A stretch of 64,000 nt of DNA, taken from positions 174,095,164-174,159,163 of the forward strand of contig CP136066.1 in assembly GCA_032622095.1 (NCBI GenBank). Reading direction: 5' to 3'. The notes under the pieces were generated by a model. The model did no database searches, was not told where the DNA came from, and worked only from the letters and a program-made list of their open reading frames with translations. Positions 33,341 to 45,392 of this stretch are shown in pieces. A program made the translations under genes and the position numbers. Numbering within the stretch: the first letter of the stretch is position 1; every line of letters begins with the position of its first letter. This DNA comes from Siphonodentalium dalli. Its lineage: Eukaryota > Mollusca > Scaphopoda > Gadilida > Siphonodentaliidae.

Positions 33341-33599
33341 CTTGGTTGGAATAGGCGACATATTACAGTCAAGTTGTATGCTGTTTTTAATCTCAAGCTA
33401 AGTTGTGACTCTTGAGCAAGTCATAATCCTATTGCTTTGACACACTTTCTTACTTGTTTCTGCTTGAGTAGACCATTACTTGATTAAACTATTATTATAT
33501 CCGTGACTATCATTGAATCATCTATGTTGAAACCGAATCGTTTGATCTGATATATTTAGAGTGTTGCTAAAATGCCGGGTCATTTCAAGTGTTACCTGC

Positions 33600-33917
33600 G
33601 CAGAGGGTGAATTTAGTGATGCTATCTCGCAAGGCTGGCGTGCATCAGCAAATTCACTCTCTAAATCAGATTGAATTTCCCCCGTTGAAGATGGTGATGT
33701 TCACCCATTTAGTCACCTCGATTATGCATTTTATCTTTTGCAAATTAGGGGATATAGAAACTGAACAGAATGGAAAAGGTAACTAAAACAATGTTCATTT
33801 GAGACTATAGAAACTATAGAATGATGTCCCCAGAGGGTGAATTTACTGACGTGGGGTAGCGTCACTAAATTCACCCTTTGGGAACCTCATTCTGCAGAAA
33901 CACTATTTCAAGGCCTG
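33600..33917 (+). mobile_element. HP8 element, degraded
   Basis: Left terminus lost and left hairpin diverged; the interior and a shortened right hairpin remain, ending in cactatttcaaggcctg. Confidence 0.8.
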
Positions 33918-34347
33918 TACCAGGGTATAGTGTGACAACTATTGTTATCCCTAAACAATCAATGATATTTGATCTGACCTGGTTTAAGTGTGTAGAGTAC
34001 CTACATGATTGCAATGCTATTGAATGCAATTTTGCTGACTACGGTATATTCAACAAATTACACACAACAATGTCACTAAGATTCAAAATAGATGCAAAAT
34101 ATCACAAGTATCGACCTTCTCCCTTCAAAGAATAATAATGGATCAAAACTGTAGGATGCAATGTATGTAAGAAATGCATTGTTGTCAGAATACAACAGCA
34201 TTGATATTCTCTTCGCATGCGCACTCTCCCTGGGATTTTATCAAAGGAAATGATAATCATCATTCAATGACTTCTCACTAGACTGAAGATAACAATTACA
34301 AGCGGACGTTTGGAGTCAATTCTGTAGATGATACCAGCATTGGTACG

Positions 34348-34552
34348 TTAACCCTTCAACGACTGGTACTTCCTGAAATTTGTTGAAAACCCTGTGTCAA
34401 TGCATTCTCATAGGGAGCCTCGCATATATAAGAGAAGACATTGACCGAACAATATTTACATTGACCTTGTAAGCCAGTGCATTCTCTGATATATGCACTG
34501 GCACAGAATCTTCAATGCTGCACCAGCGCAGCTCCCTTCATGAAAGGGTAAA
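34348..34552. mobile_element. TT-3 element, degraded
   Basis: TTAACCCTTCAACGACTGGT at the left, ttcatgaaaggg at the right with the final TTAA mutated to TAAA. Both hairpin cores have lost an arm. Confidence 0.78.
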
Positions 34553-35305
34553 ACAGACATAGCTCGTTTGAACCCAAAAATTATGCTCATAAATAATTTG
34601 CAAGGATGGATTTCAAAACATACCTATGCAGAATATTTCCAAACAAATTCGTCGATGTAGCTGTTATTACATGTTTTGTTTCTTATTATTTTTCGGTAAA
34701 TTTGAGATCGTATCTTTTGTTCCAGTTCAAATCAGGGGTCTTGTAAAAATTGCGCCTGTGGACCAAGGGACGAATATCTAGAGCAGTCGTCGCTCTGAAA
34801 CATTTATGGTACTATGAAGAGAAAGCAGTTCGTGAAGTTTCATGTTAAGATAACGCAATATACCATTTCCGGACAGTACATGTTATTCCGTTTCCAGATT
34901 CCAGAATTTCAATGAATATAAACAGTACAGTATTTGCAAAAGTCCGATTTTAGTGTTGAAAGTTGTATTTTTATGACCTTCAATGCATCTTTCTGGGACA
35001 TATAATGCTCGTATAAATGTAATTCAGGTATTTATCAACCTATTTGGACACCAAGAAAAATTTAAAAGCAAATATTATTATTTGTATTTTGGAGCGCAAA
35101 CTGCTGTTTGGCATTAAGATGACGGTTTTCATATTTTTAAGCAGTTGAAAGAAACAACAACAAAATTAAAGAGATTTGTGCATTACAGAAAGCTTTAAAT
35201 CAACGTCACATAACATGGAAATGAGAAAAAACTTATGTATTGCTTAAATTTTATTTCTAGAATCGACGGGTGCCGCTATTTTGTTGCAGAAGTAAATGGA
35301 GGATG
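34553..35305. other. Unassigned DNA
   Basis: No repeats or coding signals recognised. Confidence 0.5.
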
Positions 35306-35415
35306 TACAGTAATGCTCTAATTAATCGACCCCTTAACCACAGCAGAATTATGGGTAACTTTTCAGGATTTAGTTGGAAATATGGCTTGTTGCCATTCAT
35401 CGGAAAGCTCTCCCC
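35306..35415. mobile_element. TA-1 left arm only
   Basis: Left arm through gccattcatcggaaagctct; the right arm is absent. Confidence 0.85.
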
Positions 35416-35494
35416 TGAAATATTCATGGCACACTGTGAGGTACAGTAATGCCCTAAGTAATCGACTCTTTAAACACAGCAGAATTATGGGTAA

Positions 35495-37771
35495 GGCCAA
35501 AAAAAACAACTTATTTGTTTCCTATTACGGTGCCAAAAAATTCCAGGTAGGTAGGTAGGGATTTTTTTTTTTTGGTAATATTTTTTTATTTTTTCCCCGA
35601 ACAGTTAAGAAGTACATTAAGGCTTACTCTTTATACTTGTGTTAAGGCTGTCCATGTATATTGCAAGTAAACAGTTAATGTAGTACAAAAATATGATAAG
35701 TATTGTCAATGTGAACAAACAAATGCCTCCCAGGCACTCAATTATGCAGCTTTCTTGTAATTATTCTCTCAGTTTAGATTGTGGTGGCACATCTTCCTCA
35801 GAGCACAATATTGACACATCAACAGGCCCAAGACATACACCATAATAGGGCTTTTCTATTACTTTATAATAACATAACTTGTAGGATATTAATTCAAACC
35901 TCACTTAAATATTTGGTCATACACCTCAGGACCTAAGACACATATCTCACATTAGAGATGGGCGGTTTTGATTTTTTACGTTCGGTTTCGTTTTTTTTGG
36001 GAGAAAAAACCTCGGTTTCGGTTCGGTTTTCGTTTTTTTTTTCACTAGATAGTGAAATTATACTGAAATACATACAATTTGAGTATATACTTTCAAAGTA
36101 ACCGTAATTAGAGTCAATAATGTCCCAATAACGTTGAATAATTGAGGGAGGAACTGCGATCACCGGTAAACAACGGGACAAAATGCCAACGCAAAATGAA
36201 TCCAATGCGATAAGATCATAAAGATGATACAATTCGGTATTTAAAAAAATAAACACCCCCATCTTCACTGTTCAATGTTCATCCCTTTCTGACATGTTTA
36301 AAACATATTTATTATATTATATGCATTATAGTATCTGAGAATTCAACCGCAAACAGCAAATTCACAAACAGTGGGCGTCCTAGCTTGACGTGACTGTGTA
36401 ACAATTCTTGACACGTGCATGATTGACCCACATTCAATGACTGCGGTGTGATCTCTTTGATGTTGCGACATAGTTTACAAGCTGCACATGGTTTGCCCAG
36501 ATTACGTCACATCGGAATGTCCAGACGATCAAAGTGTTCATACCATTTACTTGGTTTAGTTTTCGACTGTCTGGCCAGGTTGCTGGTATTTGCATGCTCT
36601 GATACGTTTTTATGACATATTAAGCAGGGACATTTTTTGGAGTCGTCTCCAGTTAGACGCGTAAAATAACTTCAAACAGGGCTTTTTGTTGAACCCTGTT
36701 CGTTATTTTGTTTAGGCAATGTTTTGAAAAAGAACAAAAACAGTCGCCTACGATATTATAACAACACATATCTGAGACGAAATGGACACATTCCGATATA
36801 ATATTGATCAGAGAGGCCGATAATTTGATAACAATATCAACTAATAAGTACCTGGGGAGGTATAATAAGTAGATTTAAGTGAAAAATAAACATAATGTAA
36901 TGTCGGTTTGAGCAGAATCGCGTCGGTCGGTTTTCGGTTTATTGTCAAAAACCGAAACCGAGTTGTTTTCTCGGTTAACCGCCCATCACATGCACCTCAG
37001 ACACATTGCACAGGGTGTAAATGTTCCTCAGACACCCCTCAACTGCACTGAAATATAAAGTCCCACACCACACTGAAAATGGAACCACAGGCCACACCTT
37101 GACTGAGGTAACACACCTCACTATTCAAATTGGTCCAACTTTGAAGTTCCTTATACACACTGGCATATGCATGCTTGTAAGTTTGATACACCCAAACAAA
37201 CCAGTAGATAATTTCATGTGCTTTTTTAGTGCCCATCCCAGAAGGGTGTTTGATATGGTAGACATGCAGTCATCTTTATACTGTCTGTATACATACTAGT
37301 AACTATATAATGCATGAACACTATGAATCCTTGATTGACTGGGGAGAGGAACTATAAATTCTGATATAGAAAGTCTTCTACATGTATATTGCTCTCTAAC
37401 AGATAAGACTTCTTCCCACAAGACATGGGAGTTGAACAAACAAGATTACCACAGGCAGGTTTTAAAGACTGCAGATTTATTGGTGAGATTGGGATTCATC
37501 CGCAACCATAAATGGACATGTATTTTAATAGAAGTAAATTGTTTTTGAAAATTCCATCTAAAATGATTGCTGTTTAATGTAAACATAGTATATAGTATAT
37601 AAATAACGATATAGATGTGTTAATTTACATGCCAATTACATGCATTAAAAATAAATGTTAAATTTTTTTAATTTTTTTTGGGTTGAAATTGAAGGAAAAA
37701 AAAGTCCAGGTCGGCCCAATTTCGGCAGGTCGGTTGGGTAACCGGAAACACAGATGTTTTTTTTTTTGGCC
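35495..37771. mobile_element. PIF/Harbinger-like element, 2.3 kb, nested
   Basis: Begins GGCCAAAAAAAACAACTT and ends with the imperfect complement (...ATGTTTTTTTTTTTGGCC). It splits a TA-1 palindrome at the site gggTAActtttcagg, duplicating TAA (35492-35494 and 37772-37774). The intact TA-1 sequence elsewhere shows the empty site, so boundaries are exact. A 3-bp TWA duplication with GGCC-type ends fits PIF/Harbinger. No transposase domain is recognisable; one plus-strand frame (37021-37299, 92 codons) is unassigned. It contains a hAT element (35953-36987). Confidence 0.8.
35953..36987. mobile_element. hAT element, second copy, right end eroded
   Basis: Starts TAGAGATGGGCGGTT and ends AACCGCCCATC, with the same CGGTTTCGGTT-rich subterminal ends as the copy at 48054-49160; the interiors differ. 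The last bases of the right terminus are missing: the left flank is tctcacat, while the right side reads ...CCCATC then acat, as if about 8 bp spanning the element end and the target duplication were lost. A 111-codon minus-strand frame (35933-36268) crosses the left end; I do not recognise it. The element lies inside the PIF-like element at 35495-37771. Confidence 0.75.
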
Positions 37772-37899
37772 TAACTTTTCAGGATTTAGTCGGAGAGCTT
37801 TCCGATGAATGGCAACAAGCCATATTTCCGACTAAATCCTGAAAAGTTACTCATAATTCTGCTGTGGTTAAGAAGTCGATTACTTAGAGCATTACTGTA

Positions 37900-38468
37900 C
37901 CGGTACATGATTATATCACTTACAGCTGAAAGGATTTGTTTTTTTAAATTGCACAAAAAAAAAATCCCTGCCTGTCTGAAATTTTTCCCAATGTTATGGC
38001 CTAGTTTGTTGTTTTAGCCTAATACGTATACTAGTATATCTGAACATTTTAAGATGTGATTGATAATGTGATGCAATGCAAAAATTCATGACTTTGCAAT
38101 AAACTATTGCAAGAGATTGTACTAAACATTTGCTGACTGAGCTGGAATGACCATTTATTCAAAGAGTTTTAAAACACAATGTCACTTGGATTAAAAAGAG
38201 GTTGACAATGTCACTGGCTCACTGCATATTGATGACGATCATCCATTTAAAGAACAATATCGGACGAAAACTCTATCAAGCAGTGTATGTAAGAAATGGC
38301 ATTGTCGTCACGCTATAACGTCATTGATGTATTGCTCGATCGGCATTGTGCGTTAATCTTGAATAACGGCAGGTACTCTGGTCCCCAATGGACCGTATCT
38401 CCGGGTCCGGCACTAAGGATTGTTGCTAATTAAAAAGGTATTGATTAATCTTGGCACACTTATGAATC
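37900..38468. other. Unassigned DNA with a diverged repeat
   Basis: 38178-38350 resembles 34066-34220 (acaatgtcact, then gtatgtaagaaatg-gcattg). Otherwise nothing. Confidence 0.45.
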
Positions 38469-38644
38469 TACAGTAATGCCCTAAATAATCGACTCCATAA
38501 CCACAGCAGAATTATGGGTAATTTTTCAGGATTCAGTGAGAGCTTTCCGATGAATGGCAACAAACCATATTTCCGACTAAATCGTGAAAAGTTACCCATA
38601 ATTCTGCTGTGGTTCAGGAGTCAATTATTTAGAGCATTACTGTA
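38469..38644. mobile_element. TA-1 copy, left apex deleted
   Basis: Both termini present; the left arm jumps from caggattcag to tgagagctttcc, leaving the right arm unpaired. Confidence 0.9.
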
Positions 38645-39153
38645 GATGCATATACTGTTGTTTATTAGCTAGTGACTATGTGAATCTGTGTATGGCCGCC
38701 CCAGTCAGTAAGGTGCATGTCGTATCAGGCCGACATAAACACATCCAGCTATGACGAAGCTTGTTAGTATCCCGATAATCGCGGATTTGTGATCCATGCA
38801 AAGGGAAGATAATTTGATTCATGCATCTAGGCAAATTAACCCTGTGTCCGATCCTCAGAGCATGAAATTTGGGGCAAACGGAACAGTTATGGTCACCTTA
38901 AATTTCCATGGGAATACAATCACAGAAGTGAGAGCTCCAGACTGGAGCCGTGTATGTCTGGTTCCCACCCAGGACCCCCAGAAGATGTAGCACCTTTATA
39001 ATAGACTTGGATGCCATTTCCTGCATTTGTAGATGATTTTCCATAAGTTTTCTCAAAACGTGAGGTTTTTTATCTGGAATTTTTTTTCACTCATTTCACT
39101 CAAATTTTTTTTTCACTCAGTTGTTTTGATGGCTCAGTCTGAACTCATCTGAA

Positions 39154-39245
39154 CACAGGTCCCCAGAACAAAAATTGACCCCACCCCAATAGTACTTAAT
39201 CCTATAGGATTTGGGTGGGGTCAATTTTTGTTCTGGGGACCTGTG
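39154..39245. repeat. Perfect 33-bp inverted repeat hairpin
   Basis: Left arm 39154-39186 (cacaggtccccagaacaaaa...) and right arm 39213-39245 are exact complements across a 26-base loop. No other copy in the window. Confidence 0.9.
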
Positions 39246-39388
39246 CAACTGAACTGATTAGTTTCCGGTTCCCTGATATTTTAAAGGAAAGATGAAGGAG
39301 AGGGTAGAAATAAGAATTTTTGATCATACCATGTATCTTATAGGACTGGTACTCCAGATAGTTACTAATTAAAATGTACTGATTTATC

Positions 39389-39600
39389 TTAACCCTTTGA
39401 GTGCCAGGTCCGATTTTTGTATCAACCCATATACCCTGTGCCAATGCATTCTCTTATATATGCGAGTCGACCATAGGTCGCCTCGCATATATAAGAGAAT
39501 GCATTGGCCTAACAATTTTTTTTTTTTTTACAATTTTAATAATTTATTCTTATATTCTTTAACAGACTTATTTTGTAGGTTTAGGCACTCAAAGGGTTAA
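39389..39600. mobile_element. TT-2 element, shortened right arm
   Basis: TTAA at both ends, hairpin core at 39440-39510. The right arm lost part of the inner repeat (ggtttaggcactcaaaggg). Confidence 0.88.
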
Positions 39601-40656
39601 CACAGTTATCACTCCAGATGCAGATATTGTTCACAGCTAGAGCTCTTACATTTTAGTTGTTGATAAAACAGGACCTTTACTGTTTATCTCATGTCTTAGA
39701 ATAGGAGGGTGTGGATGGTTGTCTTCCTTTTATCAAGTCACGCATGAAACTACCAGAGCACACCAGCCATATTTAGCGCAGGTTTTTCCAGACAAATTGG
39801 TGAAACCGATCGACCCAAGTCAAATTTCCTATGTGCTTTGAGAACAATTCCCACACTGAAAACTTATTGAGAGAATGGAGGATCAGAGCGGTAGTTTTGT
39901 TGATGATTTTTGCATGCTCCTTAGCAAAATGGCAGCAAATTAGAACTCTTGTCTTTGACTTGCCATGAATGCTATCGTCCATGTGCATTTAGACTTTTGT
40001 GTTGATAAAATAATTGGAAAACCAAATCACACCGTTTCACAATATAGTTCTTTGGTTCTAAGAGGGACTTTACCTTTCTTATGGTACGAAATTACACAAA
40101 TTTTGGTCGATATTTTGTGTGCTAAATAAGCACAAATGTTGCTCTGTTCGCGTGGTATATATAATAATATTGCAGAAGTCCACCAAATGTGGGTAAAATG
40201 TCACTGGTAGCAGCGGTAAACCCTGCATGGAGTTTGGTAATAAATATTAAAATTAATAACTTTTAGCCTGGATTATTACTATATATAAAATATATTTTTT
40301 TGTATAAAAATGGATAATTCTGGAAAATAATTGAGGTGGGGATCGAGGGCTATAGTAAGAAGTTTAGACTGTACCTCGGGACTCTGGGACTCCAGATTGA
40401 TGCTAATGTTAATTAAAATGTATTGATTTATCTTGGCACAGTTATGATTCTAGATGTAAACTTGTTTACAGTGTATACTCAGTTGTTAATGAACCAGTGA
40501 CCTCGACAATCTGCTGCCATGAAATATCAGGTCACAAACATCATTAAGAGGCTTAAAATTAGAAAATAACCGAGATACATGTATCTAGGATATGGCAGTA
40601 ATTGTTCTGTAATAGAAAATGCAGCAGCTCAGGAAAGTCAGAAAGAATTTTAACTT
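39601..40656. other. Unassigned DNA
   Basis: A 71-codon minus-strand frame (39773-39988) has no recognised motif. A short repeat (gggactctgggactccag, ttaattaaaatgtattgatt) resembles 39343-39388. Confidence 0.45.
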
Positions 40657-40923
40657 TTAACCCTTTCATGACAGGAGCTGCGCTGGTGCAGCATTAAAAA
40701 TCATGTGTCAGTGCATTCTCTTTATATATGTGAGTCTCCCATAGGGAGCCTCAAATATATAAGAGAATTCACTGGCTTACAAGGTCAAGGTAAATATTGT
40801 TAGGCCAATGTATTCTCTTATATATGCGAGGCTCACTGTTGGAGACTCGCATATAAAAGAGAATGCATTAGCACAAGGTTTTCGCAAAATTTCAGGAAGC
40901 TCCAGTTTATATGGAAGAGTTAC
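40657..40923. mobile_element. TT-3 element, inverted
   Basis: TTAACCCTTTCATGACAGGA, two hairpin cores (40709-40775, 40804-40872), then ttcaggaagctcc. The right terminus has decayed to ggaagagttac. Confidence 0.8.
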
Positions 40924-41202
40924 GTTCTGACCCTGCTCTTCCTTCAAACTGGGCACATTATTTACCACCTTGAATTTCATTCAATTATTAGCATACAAAA
41001 TTGGACGTAATAGATAACAAATATGAAAATATAAAATCAGTCTTAATTTATGTTGAAATTTGTTTTGTAGGCTCTTTTTGAAAAGTTGGGAGGGCCTGGG
41101 GGGTGAGTGATTACTTAAATTAAGTTTGAAATGGACACTCCAAGACATCACCCTGTGTTTTGGTATCTGAAGAAGGGTTACATGTATGTGTTAACAATGA
41201 CG

Positions 41203-41335
41203 TACAGTAATACTCTAAATAATCGACTCCTTAACCACAGCAGAATTATGGGAAACTTTTCAGGATTTAGTCGGAAATATGGCTTGTTGCCATTCATCGG
41301 AAAGCTCTAACTCGATTATTTAGAGCATTACTGTA
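41203..41335. mobile_element. TA-1 copy, most of right arm deleted
   Basis: Left arm full; then the sequence jumps from aaagctctaact to cgattatttagagcattac. 133 bp remain. Confidence 0.9.
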
Positions 41336-41506
41336 AATGAGTCCTCTGCACAGTTATTAACTGTTACTTTCTCGGATACCAGTATGTTTCATGATTAAGG
41401 AGAGAGTAGGTGTGTTTGCAGAATCAGAAATTCCACTCTCGTAACGCTCCATATGAAATAAATATCACTTCAGATTAGGAAATCAATATGTCTAGACAGT
41501 TATCCT

Positions 41507-41900
41507 CAAGCCTGCAAATAGCAGAATGAGGTCCCCAGAGGGTTAATTAAGTGACGCTATCTCGCATAGCGGGCTAGCATCACTAAATTCACCCTCTGGG
41601 GACCTCATTCTGCTTAGGCCCTCAACTGCTATGGTAGACCTAGGATCAGATTGAAGTTCCCCAGTTGAAGTTCGTGATGTTCACCCATTGGACATCTCGA
41701 TTATGGATGTTTATTTTCTGCAAATTAGGACATATAGAAACTTCCCAGAAGGGAAACAATGTTAATTTGATACTATAGATACTTCCCAGAAGATGAGGCC
41801 TAAGCAGAATGAGGTCTCCATCATATGCGGGATATCATCACTAAATTCACCCTCTGGGGACCTCATTCTGCAAATGACAGACACACTATTTGCAGACTTG
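41507..41900 (+). mobile_element. HP8 element, shortened
   Basis: Left end CAAGCCTGCAAATAG runs straight into the hairpin, lacking the tgtgtctgtcattt spacer. The right hairpin has lost most of its first arm. The 8-bp duplication GTTATCCT lies at 41499-41506 and 41904-41911, with three extra bases (ctg) between the right end and the duplicate. Confidence 0.85.
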
Positions 41901-41914
41901 CTGGTTATCCTTAT

Positions 41915-41983
41915 TCAACCCTTTACTGCCAGAATGGATTCTCCCACTCAGTTCTAAAAGCATGCATTGGAATAACCACCCGT
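41915..41983. mobile_element. TT-5 left fragment
   Basis: caaccctttactgccagaat followed by ggattctcccactcagttct and gcattggaat. It follows immediately on the HP8 copy at 41507. Confidence 0.55.
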
Positions 41984-42627
41984 GGTCAAGTGGTCCTGTT
42001 AATGTACTATGATGCATTGGGTCCTGCTGAATTGATATGATGTTGTTAGGGCAAACTGATGCTGTTAGCAAATAGTACCATTATATTTTTTTAATTTGCC
42101 TTTTTTCGCGGTGTTCTTATAATCTTAACATATACAGGAAAAGCCATTCATATCAAACATTCAAAAACATATTTATTGCAAAATATTTTTAATGTTTGTA
42201 TTAGTTGTTGAAAATTTACTATAATCAAGATTGTTATTCATGTCCTTTTAGAAATACCAGCACAGCTATGTTCTTGAATGCTTCGTACACTCACTGTGGT
42301 TTTTTTCTCAAATGCTCGGATTAACCAACCACCGCGAAAATGACAACTTTAAAAAAAACTAACGGTACTTTTTCGTAATGGCAGCAGTTTGCACTACCCG
42401 CATCATAGCAATTCAGCAGGACCACCAGTATCATAGCATATTAGCAGGACCACTTGACCAGGGGTGATAACATGGTGAGGAATCACATGGTTTTGAGGTT
42501 GGTGAGTACCATGTATTCAAAAACGTAATATATAAAAAACATATCATTTTGACTCTTATTTTTAAAATAAATTGATATCTTCTTTGTTCGGAAATAACTT
42601 CCTGACATCATCTATCAATTAGTCTGC

Positions 42628-42714
42628 CGGTAGCCTCGCATATATAAGACTCGCCTATATATGAGAAGGCACTGGCACAGGATTTCAACACTGCACCTGT
42701 CACGAAAGGGTTAA
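42628..42714. mobile_element. TT-3 right-end fragment
   Basis: A collapsed hairpin core followed by ggcacaggatttcaacact and the terminus cacgaaagggTTAA. Confidence 0.7.
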
Positions 42715-42847
42715 GTTACTAAGGTAGAACAATTCATCAACCATTTAGGACAACAGGTAATTTATGAACAGTGTCAAAAAACAACAGAAATAACAGGAAA
42801 TAATGGGAGATTCCTAAATTATTTCTGGTCTTGCAAATTATTGAGGT

Positions 42848-43282
42848 TTAAAGAAGCATAATCCGATTAAGCGCCCCTCAATTACTATTTATTTGGATAT
42901 GGGGTAAAAAATATTTTATTCGAGTCAAGGAACCAACCTATCAAAGCTCAGAGTTAATAGATATTCGATTTTTGAAATCTATTATTTTTCGCCATCGAGA
43001 ATTATTACTGGCCCAGTAAACAGTCGATGGTCTCGGACCAAATTGAAGATGAAGATGGATAACTCTAAAACCAAGAGGCTTTCTGTTGATAATAAGGCCA
43101 AATTTCGTTGAACAACATGTTGATAAATAACACGTTTCGGGCAATTTTATACTATAGTTGACAGTGGTTAGCATTATTTTTGGGCAATTAATCGATTCTG
43201 ATAACTGAAGTGGCATTTCTAAAAATGTTCATGTTGGAATCTGATTATATAGGGACCATCGAATTGGAGTGAGTACCTTTAA
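42848..43282. mobile_element. TT-6 element, inverted
   Basis: TTAAAGAAGCATAATCCGAT at the left; ttggagtgagtacctTTAA at the right. Its right end is 150 bp from the 73-bp array. Confidence 0.8.
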
Positions 43283-43435
43283 TAATATAATGTTGTACAA
43301 CATGGTACAACAGCAATTATGACAACAACTGCAATATAATTGCGGAACGGTGTCAGAAAACAAAGGCGTTGTGAGGCAAGCACAATCTGTGATAAAAATC
43401 AATGCAAACCTCATTAACAAAAATAATCAGGTAAA

Positions 43436-44958
43436 TCACCTCAGGCGCGTTGAGTCCTGGTCGACACCAGATCGTTAACCAGATGGAGGATTCTCAACAA
43501 TAAAGGTACATCTCAGGCCTGTGTGAGTCCTGGTTGACAGCAGATCATTAACCATACGGAAACTTCACAATAATAAAGGTACAGCTCAGGCCTGTGTGAG
43601 TCCTGGTTGAAAGCAGATCGTTAACCATACGGAAACTTGACAATAATAAAGGTACATCTCAGGCCTGTGTGAGTCCTGGTTGACAGCAGATCATTAACCA
43701 TATGGAAACTTCACAATTATAAAGGTACAGCTCAGGCCTGTGTGAGTCCTGGTCGACAAAAGATCGTTAACCATATGGAAACTTCACAATTATAAAGGTA
43801 CAGCTCAGGCCTGTGTGAGTCCTGGTTGACAAAAGATTGTTAACCAAATGGAAACTTCACAATTATAAAGGTACAGCTCAGGCCTGTGTGAGTCCTGGTT
43901 GACACCAGATCGTTAACCATACAGAAACTTCACAATTATAAAGGTACAGCTCAGGCCTGTGTGAGTCCTGGTTGACACCAGATCGTTAACCATATGGAAA
44001 CTTCACAATTATAAAGGTACAGCTCAGGCCTAAGTGAGTCCTGGTTGACAGCAGATCATTAACCATACGGAAACTTCACAATTATAAAGGTACAGCTCAG
44101 GCCTGAGTGAGTCCTGGTCGACACCAGATCGTTAACCATATGGAAACTTCACAATTATAAAGGTACACCTCAGGCTAATGTGAGTCCTGGTCGACACAAG
44201 ATCGTTAACCATACGGAAACTTCACAATTATAAAGGTACAGCTCAGGCTAATGTGAGTCCTGGTCGACACAAGATCGTTAACCAAATGGAAACTTCACAA
44301 TTATAAAGGTACAGCTCAGGCCTGTGTGAGTCCTGGTTGACACCAGATCGTTAACCATACAGAAACTTCACAATTATAAAGGTACAGCTCAGGCCTGTGT
44401 GAGTCCTGGTTGACACCAGATCGTTAACCATATGGAAACTTCACAATTATAAAGGTACAGCTCAGGCCTGAGTGTGTCCTGGTTGACAGCAGATCATTAA
44501 CCATACGGAAACTTCACAATTATAAAGGTACAGCTCAGGCCTGAGTGAGTCCTGGTCGACAAAAGATCGTTAACCATACGGAAACTTCACAACAATAAAG
44601 GTACACCTCAGGCATGTGTGACTCCTGGTTGACACCAGATCGTTAACCAAATGGAAACTTCACAATTATAAAGGTACAGCTCAGGCCTGTGTGAGTCCTG
44701 GTCGACAAAAGAGCGTTAACCATACGGAAACTTGACAATAATAAAGGTACATCTCAGGCCTGTGTGAGTCCTGGTTGACAGCAGATCATTAACCATACGG
44801 AAACTTGACAATAATAAAGGTACAACTCAGGCCTGTGTGAGTCCTGGTTGACACCAGATCGTTAACCATATGGAAACTTCTCAATTATAAAGGTACAGCT
44901 CAGGCTAATGTGAATCCTGGTCGAAACAAGATCGTTAACCAAATGGAAGATTCTCAAC
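43436..44958 (+). repeat. 73-bp minisatellite, about 21 units
   Basis: Unit runs from gtgagtcctggttgacacca through gatcgttaaccatacggaaa to cttcacaattataaaggtac and agctcaggcctgt. The first and last units share a variant (gattctcaaca) missing from the middle, as expected if the array grew from within. It abuts an HP8 right half. Confidence 0.95.
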
Positions 44959-44967
44959 ATTACAAAT

Positions 44968-45109
44968 AGAGACTACAGATACCTCCAAGAAAATGAGGCC
45001 TGAGCAGAATGTGAATTTGGTGATGCTAGCCCTCTGTGCAGGGTAGCATCACTAAATTCACGCTCTGGGGACATCATTCTGCAAATGTCAAACACTAAAT
45101 TCAGGCTTG
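44968..45109. mobile_element. HP8 right-end fragment
   Basis: Right hairpin (first arm shortened) and terminus ...TTCAGGCTTG. It follows directly on the last monomer of the 73-bp array, so the array occupies the place of the missing left half. Confidence 0.8.
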
Positions 45110-45392
45110 CCTTCAAAAGTTGTTAGTCCCTGCATGACAGAGCAAGCTGCATTAAAACTAAGTGTGCAAGTGGTGTGTTAGTCGATATTGTCTGAATAAA
45201 ACAAGATAATGATCCATGTGAGATCAATGTGTGAATTTTGTATGGTGGCGTTCTCCCGGCCGGGCCTCAATACACGACACATGAATATTAAAAGTAAAAT
45301 TGTTCAACGCAAAGGTGGACAAGTATAGTTCAATATTTAAACACAAAATATGGCCATCATTGAATTATTGACTATCAATTATAAATGTGTTC

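Larger units (their letters stand above)
35442..37899. mobile_element. TA-1 split by the PIF-like element
   Basis: Left end TACAGTAATGCCCTAAGTAA, first 50 bp to gggTAA, then the 2.3-kb insertion, then TAActtttcaggatttagtc through AGAGCATTACTGTA. Part of the left arm near the apex is deleted. Confidence 0.88.

Noticed and set aside
35933-36268. 111-codon minus-strand frame as hAT transposase C-terminus
   Set aside because: Crosses the hAT left end and lacks the hAT dimerisation motif; the Lys/Glu-rich tail is read from the CGGTTTCGG terminal repeats.
43436-44958. Array with 73-bp spacing considered as a CRISPR array
   Set aside because: There are no alternating spacers: the whole 73-bp unit is repeated, and the DNA is eukaryotic.
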